NCBI RefSeq assembly: GCF_052113225.1
Contig: NZ_JBFRCT010000009.1
Location: forward strand, 248,001-312,000
Origin: Pristimantibacillus sp052113225
GTDB lineage: Bacteria > Bacillota > Bacilli > Paenibacillales > Paenibacillaceae
DNA: 64,000 nucleotides
Reading direction: 5' to 3'
The notes under the pieces are model-generated. The model saw only the letters and a program-made list of their open reading frames with translations, made no database searches and had not been told where the DNA came from. The position numbers and the translations under genes were made by a program. Below are positions 51,589 through 60,706 of this stretch, in pieces (the stretch's first letter is position 1; every line of letters begins with the position of its first letter).

Positions 51589-52791
51589 ATGCCGGCCAAT
51601 CAGGATAAAATGAAAATTATGCTCAGCAAAGTTCCGGAAGTGACGATCTACTTCTGGATCATTAAGGTGTTATGTACCACGGTAGGGGAAACATTCGCAG
51701 ATTTCATCAATGTAAACCTGGGATTCGGATTAACGACCACGACATTGATGATGGGGGCCGCGTTTATTATCTTTCTATTTCTTCAGCTTCGGGCAACGAA
51801 ATATGTCCCTGGCATTTATTGGATGACCGTTGTGTTCATAAGCGTATTTGGCACATTGGTTACCGATAATATGACCGACGGGATCGGGGTGCCGCTTGAG
51901 ACCAGTACCATTGTGTTCAGCGTATTATTAGCACTAACCTTCCTGCTCTGGTATATGAGCGAAAAAACATTATCCATCCATTCCATTTTCACAAGAAAAA
52001 GAGAAGTTTACTACTGGCTTACGATTCTGTTCACCTTTGCACTTGGTACAGCCGTTGGTGATTTGTATTCCGAGCAGCTTGGTCTTGGGTACTTGAAGAC
52101 AGGCATTATAGTCGCTGTTATCATCGCTTGTATGTTTGTTGCATGGAAATTAAAGCTGAATGAGATATTAGCCTTTTGGATTGCTTATATTCTCACCCGT
52201 CCGCTTGGCGCATCTCTGGGAGATTATCTGTCCCAATCGAAAGTCAATGGCGGTCTGGATCTTGGGACTACCGTTACAAGTGTTATTTTTCTAGCAGCGA
52301 TTCTGGTCATTATCGTGTTCCTGGCCGTGACCAAATACGACATTATTAACAAAACAGTAGCCGCTGAGGTCATTCCATCCAAAGGGAATCCGAGGCTGGT
52401 ATGGGCACAAACGGTTGCAGTATTAGCTGTTTTCTTAATCGTAGGAATTGGTGGATATGTATGGTGCAGCAATAACACTGTTCCGCAAGTTGCAGCCTCG
52501 CAAACCACGCTTAGTGGACAACTATCGGATTTCGTACAGATTGAAAGTGATATGGTGAGTGATATTGCTGCCAATGATTTCAGTAGTGCGAATTCGAAAG
52601 CGGACCAATTGGAGCATGATTGGGATAAGGCAGAACCAAAGCTCAGAAAGATCGATCGAAAAACATGGACCAAAATTGACGGGACAATTGACGATGTCTT
52701 GGCAGCGGTCCGTTCGAAGAACCCTAGCGCAAGCAAAAGCAAATCGGTGCTGGATGAGTCACTGAGCGTGATCCAATCTGCTAACCAATAA
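51589..52791 (+). CDS. COG4705-type membrane protein with C-terminal extension
   Basis: A 400-residue protein with about nine hydrophobic segments in residues 18-300. KVPEVTIYFWIIKVLCTTVGETFADF and later repeats of GTxxxDxxxxxxGLG are the mark of COG4705 membrane proteins; the same TVGE/AVGD pattern recurs four times, so it is an internal repeat. A roughly 85-residue polar tail after the last helix (from about 310) is helical and probably extracytoplasmic. Function not established. ATG 51589 follows GAGAGGGGAAACAAG. Own terminator downstream. Confidence 0.72.
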   Translation: MPANQDKMKIMLSKVPEVTIYFWIIKVLCTTVGETFADFINVNLGFGLTTTTLMMGAAFIIFLFLQLRATKYVPGIYWMTVVFISVFGTLVTDNMTDGIGVPLETSTIVFSVLLALTFLLWYMSEKTLSIHSIFTRKREVYYWLTILFTFALGTAVGDLYSEQLGLGYLKTGIIVAVIIACMFVAWKLKLNEILAFWIAYILTRPLGASLGDYLSQSKVNGGLDLGTTVTSVIFLAAILVIIVFLAVTKYDIINKTVAAEVIPSKGNPRLVWAQTVAVLAVFLIVGIGGYVWCSNNTVPQVAASQTTLSGQLSDFVQIESDMVSDIAANDFSSANSKADQLEHDWDKAEPKLRKIDRKTWTKIDGTIDDVLAAVRSKNPSASKSKSVLDESLSVIQSANQ

Positions 52792-52796
52792 TGGTT

Positions 52797-52832
52797 GAAA
52801 AAACGGCCGTCTATTGCAGACGGTCGTTTTTT
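52797..52832 (+). terminator. Terminator after the COG4705 gene
   Basis: AAAAAACGgCCGTCT pairs with AGACGGtCGTTTTTT around ATTGC. Confidence 0.88.
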
Positions 52833-52862
52833 CATGCATTTCTTAATAAAGTGGGCATTGGA

Positions 52863-52880
52863 ATTAAGAAACTGTTAAGA
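52863..52880 (+). promoter_or_regulatory. Direct-repeat box, probable OmpR-family regulator site
   Basis: TTAAGAA-ACTG-TTAAGAA: two identical heptamers with an 11-bp period, 70 bp before the glycosyltransferase gene. This spacing is typical of OmpR/PhoB-type response regulator sites. A similar box lies at 58371-58388. Confidence 0.6.
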
Positions 52881-52949
52881 ACCCTTTTACTTGGAATAAA
52901 GGATTGTAGGCTAGACTGACCTCAAGATTATCGATTAGGAGCTGAGGAT

Positions 52950-54122
52950 ATGAAGTCAGATTCGAAAATTGTCATTGTTTATTCTTCATTCGGAGATGGC
53001 CACGTCAAGGCTGCCCATGCGCTTGAGCAGTCGTTAGCATGGCTTGGCTACCACAACGTAACATTAATCGACTTATTTGATGCGACGCATCCTCGATTAA
53101 ACGCAGCTACGCGATTGCTGTATTTGAATAGTACGATTTATACACCTAGAGCGTATGGCCTTTTTTACGATGTGACCAACTTGAACCATTCAAGCCGAGT
53201 TCTAAGCAGGATGAATCATTTCTATGGCATGAAGAAAATGAAGGAAGAATGGGCGAACGAGCGTCCGGCATTAATTCTCCACACGTTCCCTTATCTTGCC
53301 GCAGATGAGCTGCGGTATGAGCTTGGACATGACATTCCAACCGTGACGATTATTACCGATTACGTTCTGCACAGCCGATGGATCCATGAGAATACAAGCC
53401 AATATTGCGTGGCTAGTGAATCGCTGAAGCAATCGTTGAAGAATGCCGGTGTTCCGGATCATAAGATTGCGGTTACGGGTATTCCTATTCGCTCTATGTT
53501 CAAGTCGTCTTCGAATCGCGCTTCGATTTGTGAACGGTGGGGATTGGGTGCAGATCGCTCCCGTGTGCTTGTTATGGCTGGTGCGTATGGAGTTCAGCGC
53601 TCCGTCAAGGAGATGATGGCTACCGTTCTTCATTACACCAACAGCGATATGATCGTCGTATGCGGTAAAAACAAAAGGCTGCAAAAAAAGCTCGCATCCG
53701 AATTCTCAGCTAATAAGAGAGTGTCGGTAATCGGCTATACGAATGATATTCATGAGCTTATGGCCGTGTCCGACTGCCTGCTTTCGAAAGCAGGAGGAAT
53801 TACATTAACTGAGGCTTTGGCGATGACTCTTCCGACGATTGTCTACAAGCCATTGCCGGGACAAGAGCAAGGAAACGCTGAATATTTATCATCCGTTGGA
53901 GCACTTGGCATCGCCTATGAACCGGAGCATTTGGCTGAGCAATTAGGTTATGCGCTTAGTCCAGCTGGAGCACTTGAGATCAAGGAGGCGATAAAAGCAG
54001 CGTGCCACGAACAGTCAGCGCTGCGCATCGCTCACGAAGCAGTCAAATTAACCGGCTTGATGGAGCACAGAAGGCCGGAAATGATCCCGCATGAAAGAAA
54101 GGCCGTGCACGTCCATGTTTAG
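52950..54122 (+). CDS. UgtP-like glycosyltransferase (MGDG synthase family, GT28)
   Basis: A 390-residue GT-B enzyme. The N-terminal MGDG-synthase-type domain has VYSSFGDGHVKAAHALEQ and TIITDYVLHSRWIH; the C-terminal GT28 domain has MAGAYGVQRSVKEMM, SVIGYTNDIHELMAVSD and SKAGGITLTEALAM, the nucleotide-sugar site. Relatives add glucose from UDP-glucose to diacylglycerol (UgtP). The acceptor is inferred to be diacylglycerol. First gene of an overlapping operon with an MFS transporter and a sensor kinase; ATG 52950 follows AGGAGCTGAGGAT. Confidence 0.85.
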   Translation: MKSDSKIVIVYSSFGDGHVKAAHALEQSLAWLGYHNVTLIDLFDATHPRLNAATRLLYLNSTIYTPRAYGLFYDVTNLNHSSRVLSRMNHFYGMKKMKEEWANERPALILHTFPYLAADELRYELGHDIPTVTIITDYVLHSRWIHENTSQYCVASESLKQSLKNAGVPDHKIAVTGIPIRSMFKSSSNRASICERWGLGADRSRVLVMAGAYGVQRSVKEMMATVLHYTNSDMIVVCGKNKRLQKKLASEFSANKRVSVIGYTNDIHELMAVSDCLLSKAGGITLTEALAMTLPTIVYKPLPGQEQGNAEYLSSVGALGIAYEPEHLAEQLGYALSPAGALEIKEAIKAACHEQSALRIAHEAVKLTGLMEHRRPEMIPHERKAVHVHV

Positions 54123-55329
54123 CTTGAAGATCGGGCAGTCCCGTTCATCATTCCGGTTCTCGCTAGCCTTCTTATTACTATTTGTCGAATGGGTGAGAGG
54201 GGCTTACCTCATTGCCTTTTTACCGAACCTGGTAGATGAAAAGCTTCAGCTGTCTGTCTCCATCGTTGGGCTGGCGGTCTCGGTCCATTATTTAACGGAC
54301 AGTCTCAGCAAAACGTTTATCGGTTATTTAATGGATCGCTATGGAACACGGATGATCTTGCATGGCGGATTTATTCTTGCTGGCTGCGGGCTCGCTTTAG
54401 CTTTAATGACAAGAACATCAGAAGGGCTGATCCTTCTATCGTCATCCTTGATGGGGTTAGGGTTATCCCCGGTGTGGCTTGTATGTATGAAGCAGGTGAG
54501 CGGACCCAACAGGGCGGAACAAGTAGGGAAGCTTTATGCCTATTGGATGGCCGGTCTTGGTCTCGGGCCCGTCCTGTTCAATTTCCTGATCGATGGGGGA
54601 AAAGGATGGTGCAATATAGTGCTGGTTCTTGCCTTAGCACTGGGCTGGACGGTCGGTGCATTTGGCTGCAGAACTATGGATGCAGGCGAGAGGACAATGG
54701 TTCCGCAATCGGTTATCTCGCAATTGAGATATGTCGCATCCTACATGAAGAACAATCCTTACTTGCTGCCCGCAATTGTATTGCAGACTACAGGTGCCGG
54801 CATCGTCGTCCCTTTTTTGAGTTTATTTGCCTTAGAGCGACTCGCTTTAACCCACTCGCAGCTGTCACTCGTTATGATTTTGGGAGGTGCTTGTGTCGTG
54901 CTGCTGCTTGTTCCAATGGGCAAATGGTATGATTCCTCCGGCAGCCGATGGTTCCTTATCGGAGGGTTTGGCTTATTCGCAATAACACTTGTTGCCCTCA
55001 CCGGTGCTGATTCCCTGTCCCTGACCGTTATTCTCGTTGCTGTCATGGGTTTATCCTATGCGATGCTGCTGCCTGCTTGGAATGCGTTAATGTCCAGACA
55101 TGTCCCGGATGATGCTTCGGGCACGGGCTGGGGAGTGCTGTCCACTATTGAAGGTTTAGGCGTCGTCGTTGGTCCATTGATCGGCAGCTTTGTCTATGCG
55201 AATGGCAATTTAGCTTCACCGTTTCACGTTAGCGCAGTATTGTTCGGGATAATCGGGCTTTCGTATTTGCTAATGCCGGCTAGGCTGTTCATGCCATCTA
55301 AGGAGCGTTCCTCATGTCCATCCGATTGA
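54091..55329 (+). CDS. MFS transporter
   Basis: A 412-residue (or 404, if ATG 54115 is the start) membrane protein with twelve predicted helices. The loop 2-3 motif GYLMDRYGTRMILHGG is the major facilitator signature, and a second half-repeat around KWYDSSGSRWFLIGG mirrors it. The substrate is unknown; position between a lipid glycosyltransferase and a kinase suggests a lipid, glycolipid or drug. It overlaps the glycosyltransferase gene by 8-32 bases and the kinase gene by 16. Confidence 0.85.
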   Translation: MKERPCTSMFSLKIGQSRSSFRFSLAFLLLFVEWVRGAYLIAFLPNLVDEKLQLSVSIVGLAVSVHYLTDSLSKTFIGYLMDRYGTRMILHGGFILAGCGLALALMTRTSEGLILLSSSLMGLGLSPVWLVCMKQVSGPNRAEQVGKLYAYWMAGLGLGPVLFNFLIDGGKGWCNIVLVLALALGWTVGAFGCRTMDAGERTMVPQSVISQLRYVASYMKNNPYLLPAIVLQTTGAGIVVPFLSLFALERLALTHSQLSLVMILGGACVVLLLVPMGKWYDSSGSRWFLIGGFGLFAITLVALTGADSLSLTVILVAVMGLSYAMLLPAWNALMSRHVPDDASGTGWGVLSTIEGLGVVVGPLIGSFVYANGNLASPFHVSAVLFGIIGLSYLLMPARLFMPSKERSSCPSD

Positions 55330-56765
55330 AGCTGATATTGTCGTATCTGGTGATGCTGGTGGTACCCTTAATAACAATCCTGCTGACGTCCGGGCTATTA
55401 GTCGTTATCTTTCAAGGGGATCTTCACAATCTTAAAGTGGTTTATGAGACAAAAATCGATGGCTTCGAAGAAGAGGATTATCATCGTCTGATTAAGCATT
55501 CCATTGAACAGAATCCCGAATTGCTATCCAATTCGAACTACCTGCATGACTTATCGGAGCAGCTGTCTTTAAAAGATACGTATCTTTATATTTCAGAGGG
55601 CGGCCGTACGATTTTCGTGTCAGATGGGATCCGTTCGAAAACAAGTCTGTTATCGGCTTTGCCGACATCTGCTCATACAGAAGCTCGAATCATATCGCCG
55701 GCCAAACCTTACGGCAACAATGAATTTTATCACTATGTGCGCTATGATCTTCAAAGCAACGGGGGCCACGTCCTCTTATATTTAGTTTCGAAGGTGGATC
55801 CGATTGTTTATTTCTCCAAAAAATATGCGCCATACCTGCTGGTCTCAGCGCTGTTTGTTCTTATTGTGACCAATGTACTCTTAACGTTGTATATGTCCAG
55901 ACATATTATTAAGCCGATTATGGCATTACGCCGATCTGCTGTGTTATTTACCGAAGGGCAGCTTAATCATCCGGTGAATGTGAAGGGCAGGGACGAGATC
56001 GGCCAGCTCGGGAAGGCCTTCGAGGATTTGCGGACGAGGCTGATTCATTCGATTGAGGTGCAGGAACAATATGAGATCAATCGCAAAGAACTGATTGCGA
56101 ATATTTCACATGATCTGAAGACGCCAATCACTTCTATTCGCGGATATGTGGATGGGTTATTGGAAGGGGTAGCCATCTCCCTGGAGAAGACGGACAAATA
56201 TTTGCGGACGATTTCGGTCAAGGCAGCAGAGATGGATCGGCTGATTGATGAATTATTTTTATATTCCAAGCTGGATATGGATAGACTGGCTTTTACATTT
56301 GAAACGGTCAACATTTCAGCTTTTTTGAATGATTGGGCAGAAGATTTGGGGTTCGAGTTGGACAAAGAAGGGGTTATGCTTCAAACGGATTTTCAGATTG
56401 CTGGTTCGGCTATGATGAGCGTGGATCGAGATTCGTTCCGGCGCGTCCTGGCCAACATTATTCAGAACAGCCTGAAGTTCATGAACAAAACGAATAAAGA
56501 GATTCGTCTCATTGCTAATACCGGGAATGACTGCCTGCACCTGATCGTCGAGGATAACGGTGCAGGTATTCCGAAAGAGGCGCTTCCTTTTGTATTCGAA
56601 CGGTTTTACCGGGCGGATCTTTCGCGGAACACCGCGATTAAGGGGAGTGGACTAGGCCTTGCAATCGCAGAGCGAATCGTACAGGAGCACGATGGAACGA
56701 TTCGGGTTGAAAGCATGGAAGACGTCTGGACACGAATTATTATTACGATACCGATTCTAAAGTAA
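55314..56765 (+). CDS. Sensor histidine kinase (orphan)
   Basis: A 483-residue membrane kinase. Two transmembrane helices (about 8-32 and 173-195) flank a roughly 140-residue extracytoplasmic sensor; HAMP follows (about 196-250), then the H-box NISHDLKTPITSIRGYVDG near residue 265, N-box NIIQNSLKF, and the ATP lid VEDNGAGIP, FERFYRAD and GSGLGLAI. No response regulator gene is adjacent, which is unusual. ATG 55314 follows AAGGAGCG. The direct-repeat boxes upstream of its operon and of the neighbouring gene fit an OmpR-type partner encoded elsewhere. Confidence 0.9.
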   Translation: MSIRLKLILSYLVMLVVPLITILLTSGLLVVIFQGDLHNLKVVYETKIDGFEEEDYHRLIKHSIEQNPELLSNSNYLHDLSEQLSLKDTYLYISEGGRTIFVSDGIRSKTSLLSALPTSAHTEARIISPAKPYGNNEFYHYVRYDLQSNGGHVLLYLVSKVDPIVYFSKKYAPYLLVSALFVLIVTNVLLTLYMSRHIIKPIMALRRSAVLFTEGQLNHPVNVKGRDEIGQLGKAFEDLRTRLIHSIEVQEQYEINRKELIANISHDLKTPITSIRGYVDGLLEGVAISLEKTDKYLRTISVKAAEMDRLIDELFLYSKLDMDRLAFTFETVNISAFLNDWAEDLGFELDKEGVMLQTDFQIAGSAMMSVDRDSFRRVLANIIQNSLKFMNKTNKEIRLIANTGNDCLHLIVEDNGAGIPKEALPFVFERFYRADLSRNTAIKGSGLGLAIAERIVQEHDGTIRVESMEDVWTRIIITIPILK

Positions 56766-56771
56766 AAGATT

Positions 56772-56806
56772 CCCCAGAATCCCGTGTTTCGCGAGATGAT
56801 CTGGGG
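56772..56806. terminator. Hairpin between convergent kinase and membrane-protein genes
   Basis: CCCCAGA pairs with TCTGGGG, with partial inner pairing. No T-run follows directly, so it is a weak candidate. Confidence 0.45.
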
Positions 56807-56820
56807 AGCTGGGGTTTGAA

Positions 56821-58278
56821 CTAAAGGCTGGAGCGGGTATCAAATACTTTGCCATATCTGCCGGAATAGACGGGCTTGCCAAAGGCTGTTTCCCATCGCT
56901 GCTGAAGCTGGGAGGATGAGGTATTTGGGGTAATGAGATAATCCGGCCGGTCAGCCTTCACGATCTGAGGAAGCTTGTCCGAGAATCCGTACATGGAACG
57001 CTCGAACGCATTCCAGCCGAAGATGCCTTTGGAAGCTTCCGTAATAAAAGGATCCTGCCGGCCATCACATAATACGTCAGCGCCGCGGTACATGGCATAG
57101 CCGGACGTTCCGTATGTCGAGATGACTCTTGGACGCGCCCCTTGATCGGTATGGGCAAGAATATAAGTCATCTCATCCACCGGATATTTCTCCCCGTTAA
57201 CCTGAGGTGGATTAGCGAATACAAACACCGCATTAATGGCAAGACCGGCAACGAGTCCCAAAGCGGCAGTTTTGGGCTTGAACGGAAGGCGCAGCTTGGC
57301 AAGCGATCGAATTCCATATGTATAGGGGATCATCGTTGCGGCAAAATAGGGAACAAACAGCCATAAAAATAAATTTTGCTTGATATTGGTTATGCCGAGG
57401 TAAGCGATGCCCAGCATTAATAGGATCCGGAACACTTTTTTGTGCAGGGTGAAGGGGATAATATAGGCAAAAAAGATCAGCATGAGCACAATCGGAATGT
57501 TCTCCCAATTCATGAAGTCAATTGGCTTCCATTCATTGATCAGACGGTTGTAATGATGCTGTGTCACAACGAGCACGTAGGTTATGCTTCGGTAGCCGCC
57601 CGGATTCAACATACCGGCTAAGGCAATCGCTCCGTACATCATCACGTGACGCCAGCGCATAGACCTTTCCCATAATGTCTCTATGATCTGCATGCCGGAA
57701 AATACCGCAATCACCGGCCATACGCCTGCGTGGATATTGGCAATCGCACAGGAGCCGAACATCATCGCAATGCCGTAACGGTAATGATCCGTCAGCTTGA
57801 ATTTTCTCATCCACACGAAATACCAGACGATTAAGAAGGCGGAAATAATCTGAGGCCGGCTTGTAAAATAGCAATAGTAGATCCATAAGCCGACGGGTAC
57901 TAATAAAAAAGTACAAACAAACGGCAGATCTCCTAAGCCTAACTCCTGTCTGGAAACCTTCATTAACCGGAAGAGGCCAGTCATTAGGAGCGCGAAACTG
58001 ACTGCCGTAAGCAGGTATGTACCCGGCCAGCCAAATGCCTGATAAAGAGCCCCTTCAATGAACTCAAAGCCGTATTCATGAGGGATATAAGGCAGGTTGT
58101 TCCCGTAAAACGTATGGATGGCGTGATGGAGCACAGTCATGTGGTCGATCATATACCGGCCGTTCTCGATATGCCAGAATGTATCTGGATCATTATAGGA
58201 ATTAGCCGGAAACAGGAACAATACAATCAGTGCGATCGCAGCGGGGACAGCCCACCCAGCTATTCGTATTTGGCTCAT
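56821..58278 (-). CDS. Multi-pass membrane protein, GT-C glycosyltransferase-like
   Basis: A 485-residue protein with about eleven or twelve hydrophobic segments. After the first helix comes NDPDTFWHIENGRYMIDH, resembling the D-x-D-x-x-W-H motif in the first loop of GT-C enzymes that use polyprenyl-phosphate sugars; the last 120 residues (VDEMTYILAHTD onwards) form a soluble domain probably outside. The substrate is unknown. A TTAAGAA-type box lies upstream of its start, so it may be coregulated with the UgtP-like operon on the other strand. Confidence 0.7.
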   Translation of the reverse strand: MSQIRIAGWAVPAAIALIVLFLFPANSYNDPDTFWHIENGRYMIDHMTVLHHAIHTFYGNNLPYIPHEYGFEFIEGALYQAFGWPGTYLLTAVSFALLMTGLFRLMKVSRQELGLGDLPFVCTFLLVPVGLWIYYCYFTSRPQIISAFLIVWYFVWMRKFKLTDHYRYGIAMMFGSCAIANIHAGVWPVIAVFSGMQIIETLWERSMRWRHVMMYGAIALAGMLNPGGYRSITYVLVVTQHHYNRLINEWKPIDFMNWENIPIVLMLIFFAYIIPFTLHKKVFRILLMLGIAYLGITNIKQNLFLWLFVPYFAATMIPYTYGIRSLAKLRLPFKPKTAALGLVAGLAINAVFVFANPPQVNGEKYPVDEMTYILAHTDQGARPRVISTYGTSGYAMYRGADVLCDGRQDPFITEASKGIFGWNAFERSMYGFSDKLPQIVKADRPDYLITPNTSSSQLQQRWETAFGKPVYSGRYGKVFDTRSSL

Positions 58279-58370
58279 CTCGCATTCACAGATGCGATGG
58301 GAAAGTGGAATAAGATGGACATCGGATCATATCTCCTTTGTGTAATTTTTTATCCCACTGTACCAACATT

Positions 58371-58388
58371 TTCTTAAAATTTTATTAA
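58371..58388 (-). promoter_or_regulatory. Second direct-repeat box of the envelope locus
   Basis: On the minus strand TTAATAA-AATT-TTAAGAA: the same 11-bp-period layout as 52863-52880, with 13 of 14 heptamer bases conserved. It lies about 95 bp upstream of the leftward GT-C-like gene and 30 bp upstream of the rightward DUF212 gene, so it could serve either. Confidence 0.55.
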
Positions 58389-58416
58389 CTCTTCAACATG
58401 AGGGAGCTAGAAGCTA

Positions 58417-58890
58417 TTGAACATTTTTCATAACATTCCGCTAATTGCTTCACTTGCAGCTATTATTACCGCTCAAGGCTTGAAGATTCCCCTTGGATTT
58501 ATTTCAGACGGTACATGGAATCTATCGCGGGCGATTGGGACGGGAGGAATGCCGAGCTCACATTCTGCAGCCGTGGTATCACTGGCAACGGTTATCGGAA
58601 TGAACGATGGTTGGTCCTCCTCAATGTTTGCCATCGCAGCCGTCGTCAGCGCGATCACGATGTATGATGCTGCAGGCGTTCGCCGTCATGCGGGCATGCA
58701 TGCTTCATCTATTAACAGGATTGCCAAGTCAATCAAATTTTTGCATCCTCATTCATCCACGGAAATAAAGCAGGATGATGAGTTGAAGGAGCTGCTCGGC
58801 CACCGTCCAATCGAAGTGTTCGGAGGCGCTGTATGGGGCGTAGTGGTAGGTCTTGTTATGTATTATTTAAGTACCATATCCCATTTCTGA
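58417..58890 (+). CDS. DUF212 (divergent PAP2) family membrane protein, YuiD-like
   Basis: A 157-residue protein with four hydrophobic segments. GTGGMPSSHSAAVVSLATV and MYDAAGVRRHAGMHA match the PAP2-like motifs of the DUF212 family (B. subtilis YuiD), suggesting a phosphatase of a lipid phosphate. The TTG start 58417 follows GAGGGAG. It lies next to a GT-C-like membrane protein that would use or release a polyprenyl carrier, so lipid carrier recycling is a reasonable guess. Confidence 0.82.
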   Translation: MNIFHNIPLIASLAAIITAQGLKIPLGFISDGTWNLSRAIGTGGMPSSHSAAVVSLATVIGMNDGWSSSMFAIAAVVSAITMYDAAGVRRHAGMHASSINRIAKSIKFLHPHSSTEIKQDDELKELLGHRPIEVFGGAVWGVVVGLVMYYLSTISHF

Positions 58891-58892
58891 AC

Positions 58893-58928
58893 AAAAAACA
58901 CCGCGCTGAACGGTCAGCTGGCGGTGTT
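58893..58928 (-). terminator. Terminator of the polymerase/YolD operon
   Basis: AACACCGC pairs with GCGGTGTT, with inner GCTGA/TCAGC. On the minus strand it ends in GTGTTTTTTGT, just after the 58938 stop. The DUF212 stop codon lies at its edge. Confidence 0.8.
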
Positions 58929-58937
58929 CGTGAAAGG

Positions 58938-59414
58938 TTACCTAAACATGAGTGAGATATAGTTGGCGATGCGGACGCTGATCTCGGCACGGGCGGCATC
59001 ACGGATCATGGAGAAGCGGTCCTCGTAGCCGCGGCAGACGAACTTATAATGGATCGCTCCATGCTCGCTGTCGCTTTCTTCGAGAAATACGCGGATATTT
59101 CGCTCTTTAAGCGCCTTGCGGACGGTGTTTAAGTCATTGTGAATATGGCCCATTAAGACGCGGGAGGCTTTCATATACAGCTGCTTCATGGAGTAGGGAG
59201 ACAATTCAATGTCCTTGCAGTTCTTATCCACGATGGTCAGCATCATGGGGAGCAGCACATAGTCACGAATAAGCTCAAGCTCCTCTTTGCTCGGAACGGG
59301 GACAGGTCCGGCAGCTTTCGGCGTCTCGCGACGCTGCAGATATTGCTCTCGATGTTCAGGCAGCATCATACGGCTGGATTCCCAGCGGCCATTGCCTTCC
59401 AGTTTCTTGCTCAT
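58938..59414 (-). CDS. YolD-like protein, partner of Y-family polymerase
   Basis: A 158-residue protein. The N-terminus has GRWESSRMMLPEHREQY, resembling the start of YolD-type proteins encoded with UvrX/YqjW polymerases. The remaining 110 residues (DYVLLPMMLTIVDKN, MGHIHNDLNTVRKALKE, CRGYEDRFSMIRD) are helical and of unknown fold. It overlaps the polymerase gene by four bases (ATGA) and so is an SOS gene. A role in controlling the polymerase is inferred from context. Confidence 0.68.
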   Translation of the reverse strand: MSKKLEGNGRWESSRMMLPEHREQYLQRRETPKAAGPVPVPSKEELELIRDYVLLPMMLTIVDKNCKDIELSPYSMKQLYMKASRVLMGHIHNDLNTVRKALKERNIRVFLEESDSEHGAIHYKFVCRGYEDRFSMIRDAARAEISVRIANYISLMFR

Positions 59415-60664
59415 TTGTAGTGTCCTCCAATTTTGACGCTGCGCTCACGGGCCTGGGCTGCCTCAAGCAGCGAGGAAGCCCGCAGAATCGAGGTCGTTCC
59501 GAATTTATGACGGATCGCATCCGTGACGCGATCCAGCTTTCTTTCCTTTTCCCTGTTGCCGAACAGGGAAAGCTGGTATTGATCGTCAGGTACCAGCTTA
59601 GATAACGTAACGCCCAGCTTGCGGACGGGGAGACGATCCCAATGCGCGTAAAATAACGTCCGGGCCGCAGCGAATACTTCCTTCGTAATATTAGTCGGAT
59701 CAGGCACCGTCATTTGACGGAAAAAGCCGGTCGGCCGATCGAAATCCGCCCCTTGCGCACCTGCTGCAACAACGCAGCCCATATAACCCTTCGCGCGGCT
59801 GCGGCGGCATACTTCCTCGCTTAATTCCAGCAGGATGATGTCGATTTCCTGCGGCTTACTGTAATCACGGGGCAGGGTCATCTGATGACCAACAGCTTGC
59901 TGCGCGTCGTGCGTGCTGGGTTTTACCGGACTTGGGTCAATGCCATTGGCCGTCTGCCAAAACAACTCCGCTTGAATATCGCTGTTGCGGCCCATCCGCG
60001 CCCGCAGCTTGCGCTTGAAATCCGGAAGCGGGAGGCTGCCGAGATCTCCAATTGTGGAAATCCCCATCCGCTGAAAATGTGCGGTCATCCGCGAGCCAAC
60101 GCCAAACATTTTGTTCACAGGAAGCGGCCACAAAAGTGATTCAACATCTGTTTTCGGGAGCGTGAATACGCCGGCTTCGTTCTTTTTCGCCCAAATGTCA
60201 GTGGCCATCTTGGCCAGAATCTTGTTGGAGCTGATGCCGACCCGCGCCCAAACGCCAGTGTAGAGCATGATTTTTGTCTGGATCTGCGTTGCAATCTCAT
60301 CGGGCGTGCCGAAGTAAGATAAAGAACCGGTGACGTCCAGGAACTGCTCGTCGATGGAGAAGGGCTCCACCAAATCGGTAAACGAGCGGAAGATGTCGGT
60401 AATCATAAGCGAGACTTCGATGTAAGCCTGCATGCGTGGTCTAATAATGACAAGATGCGGACACTTGCCAAGCGCCTCGCCAAGGGTCTCGGCAGTCGTG
60501 ACGCCGTACTGCTTCGCAAGCGGACAAGCAGCCAAAATAATGCCCGAACGCCGCGAAGGATCGCCGGCCACAACGACCGGATCGTTCTTATATTCGGGAT
60601 GAGCGGCCTTCTCGACGGACGCGTAGAACGACTGGCAGTCAATCAGCATAATGACACGTTCCAT
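59411..60664 (-). CDS. Y-family DNA polymerase (UvrX/YqjW-like)
   Basis: A 417-residue translesion polymerase. Palm motifs LIDCQSFYASVEKA and PFSIDEQFLDVT hold the catalytic Asp and Asp-Glu; two helix-hairpin-helix-like segments (NKMFGVGSRM, IGDLGSL) and the little-finger domain follow. The QLSLFG near the C-terminus is a sliding-clamp binding motif. ATG 60664 follows AGTGGGGATT on the minus strand; 63 in-frame upstream codons are low-complexity and lie beyond the promoter. Transcription is controlled by two LexA boxes. Confidence 0.92.
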   Translation of the reverse strand: MERVIMLIDCQSFYASVEKAAHPEYKNDPVVVAGDPSRRSGIILAACPLAKQYGVTTAETLGEALGKCPHLVIIRPRMQAYIEVSLMITDIFRSFTDLVEPFSIDEQFLDVTGSLSYFGTPDEIATQIQTKIMLYTGVWARVGISSNKILAKMATDIWAKKNEAGVFTLPKTDVESLLWPLPVNKMFGVGSRMTAHFQRMGISTIGDLGSLPLPDFKRKLRARMGRNSDIQAELFWQTANGIDPSPVKPSTHDAQQAVGHQMTLPRDYSKPQEIDIILLELSEEVCRRSRAKGYMGCVVAAGAQGADFDRPTGFFRQMTVPDPTNITKEVFAAARTLFYAHWDRLPVRKLGVTLSKLVPDDQYQLSLFGNREKERKLDRVTDAIRHKFGTTSILRASSLLEAAQARERSVKIGGHYK

Positions 60665-60686
60665 AATCCCCACTCCAATACAAATA

Positions 60687-60700
60687 CGAAAGTATGTTCG
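60687..60700 (-). promoter_or_regulatory. LexA/DinR box 1
   Basis: CGAACATACTTTCG on the minus strand, close to the Bacillus consensus CGAACN4GTTCG, just downstream of the -10 region of the polymerase promoter. Confidence 0.82.
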
Positions 60701-60706
60701 TATCTT

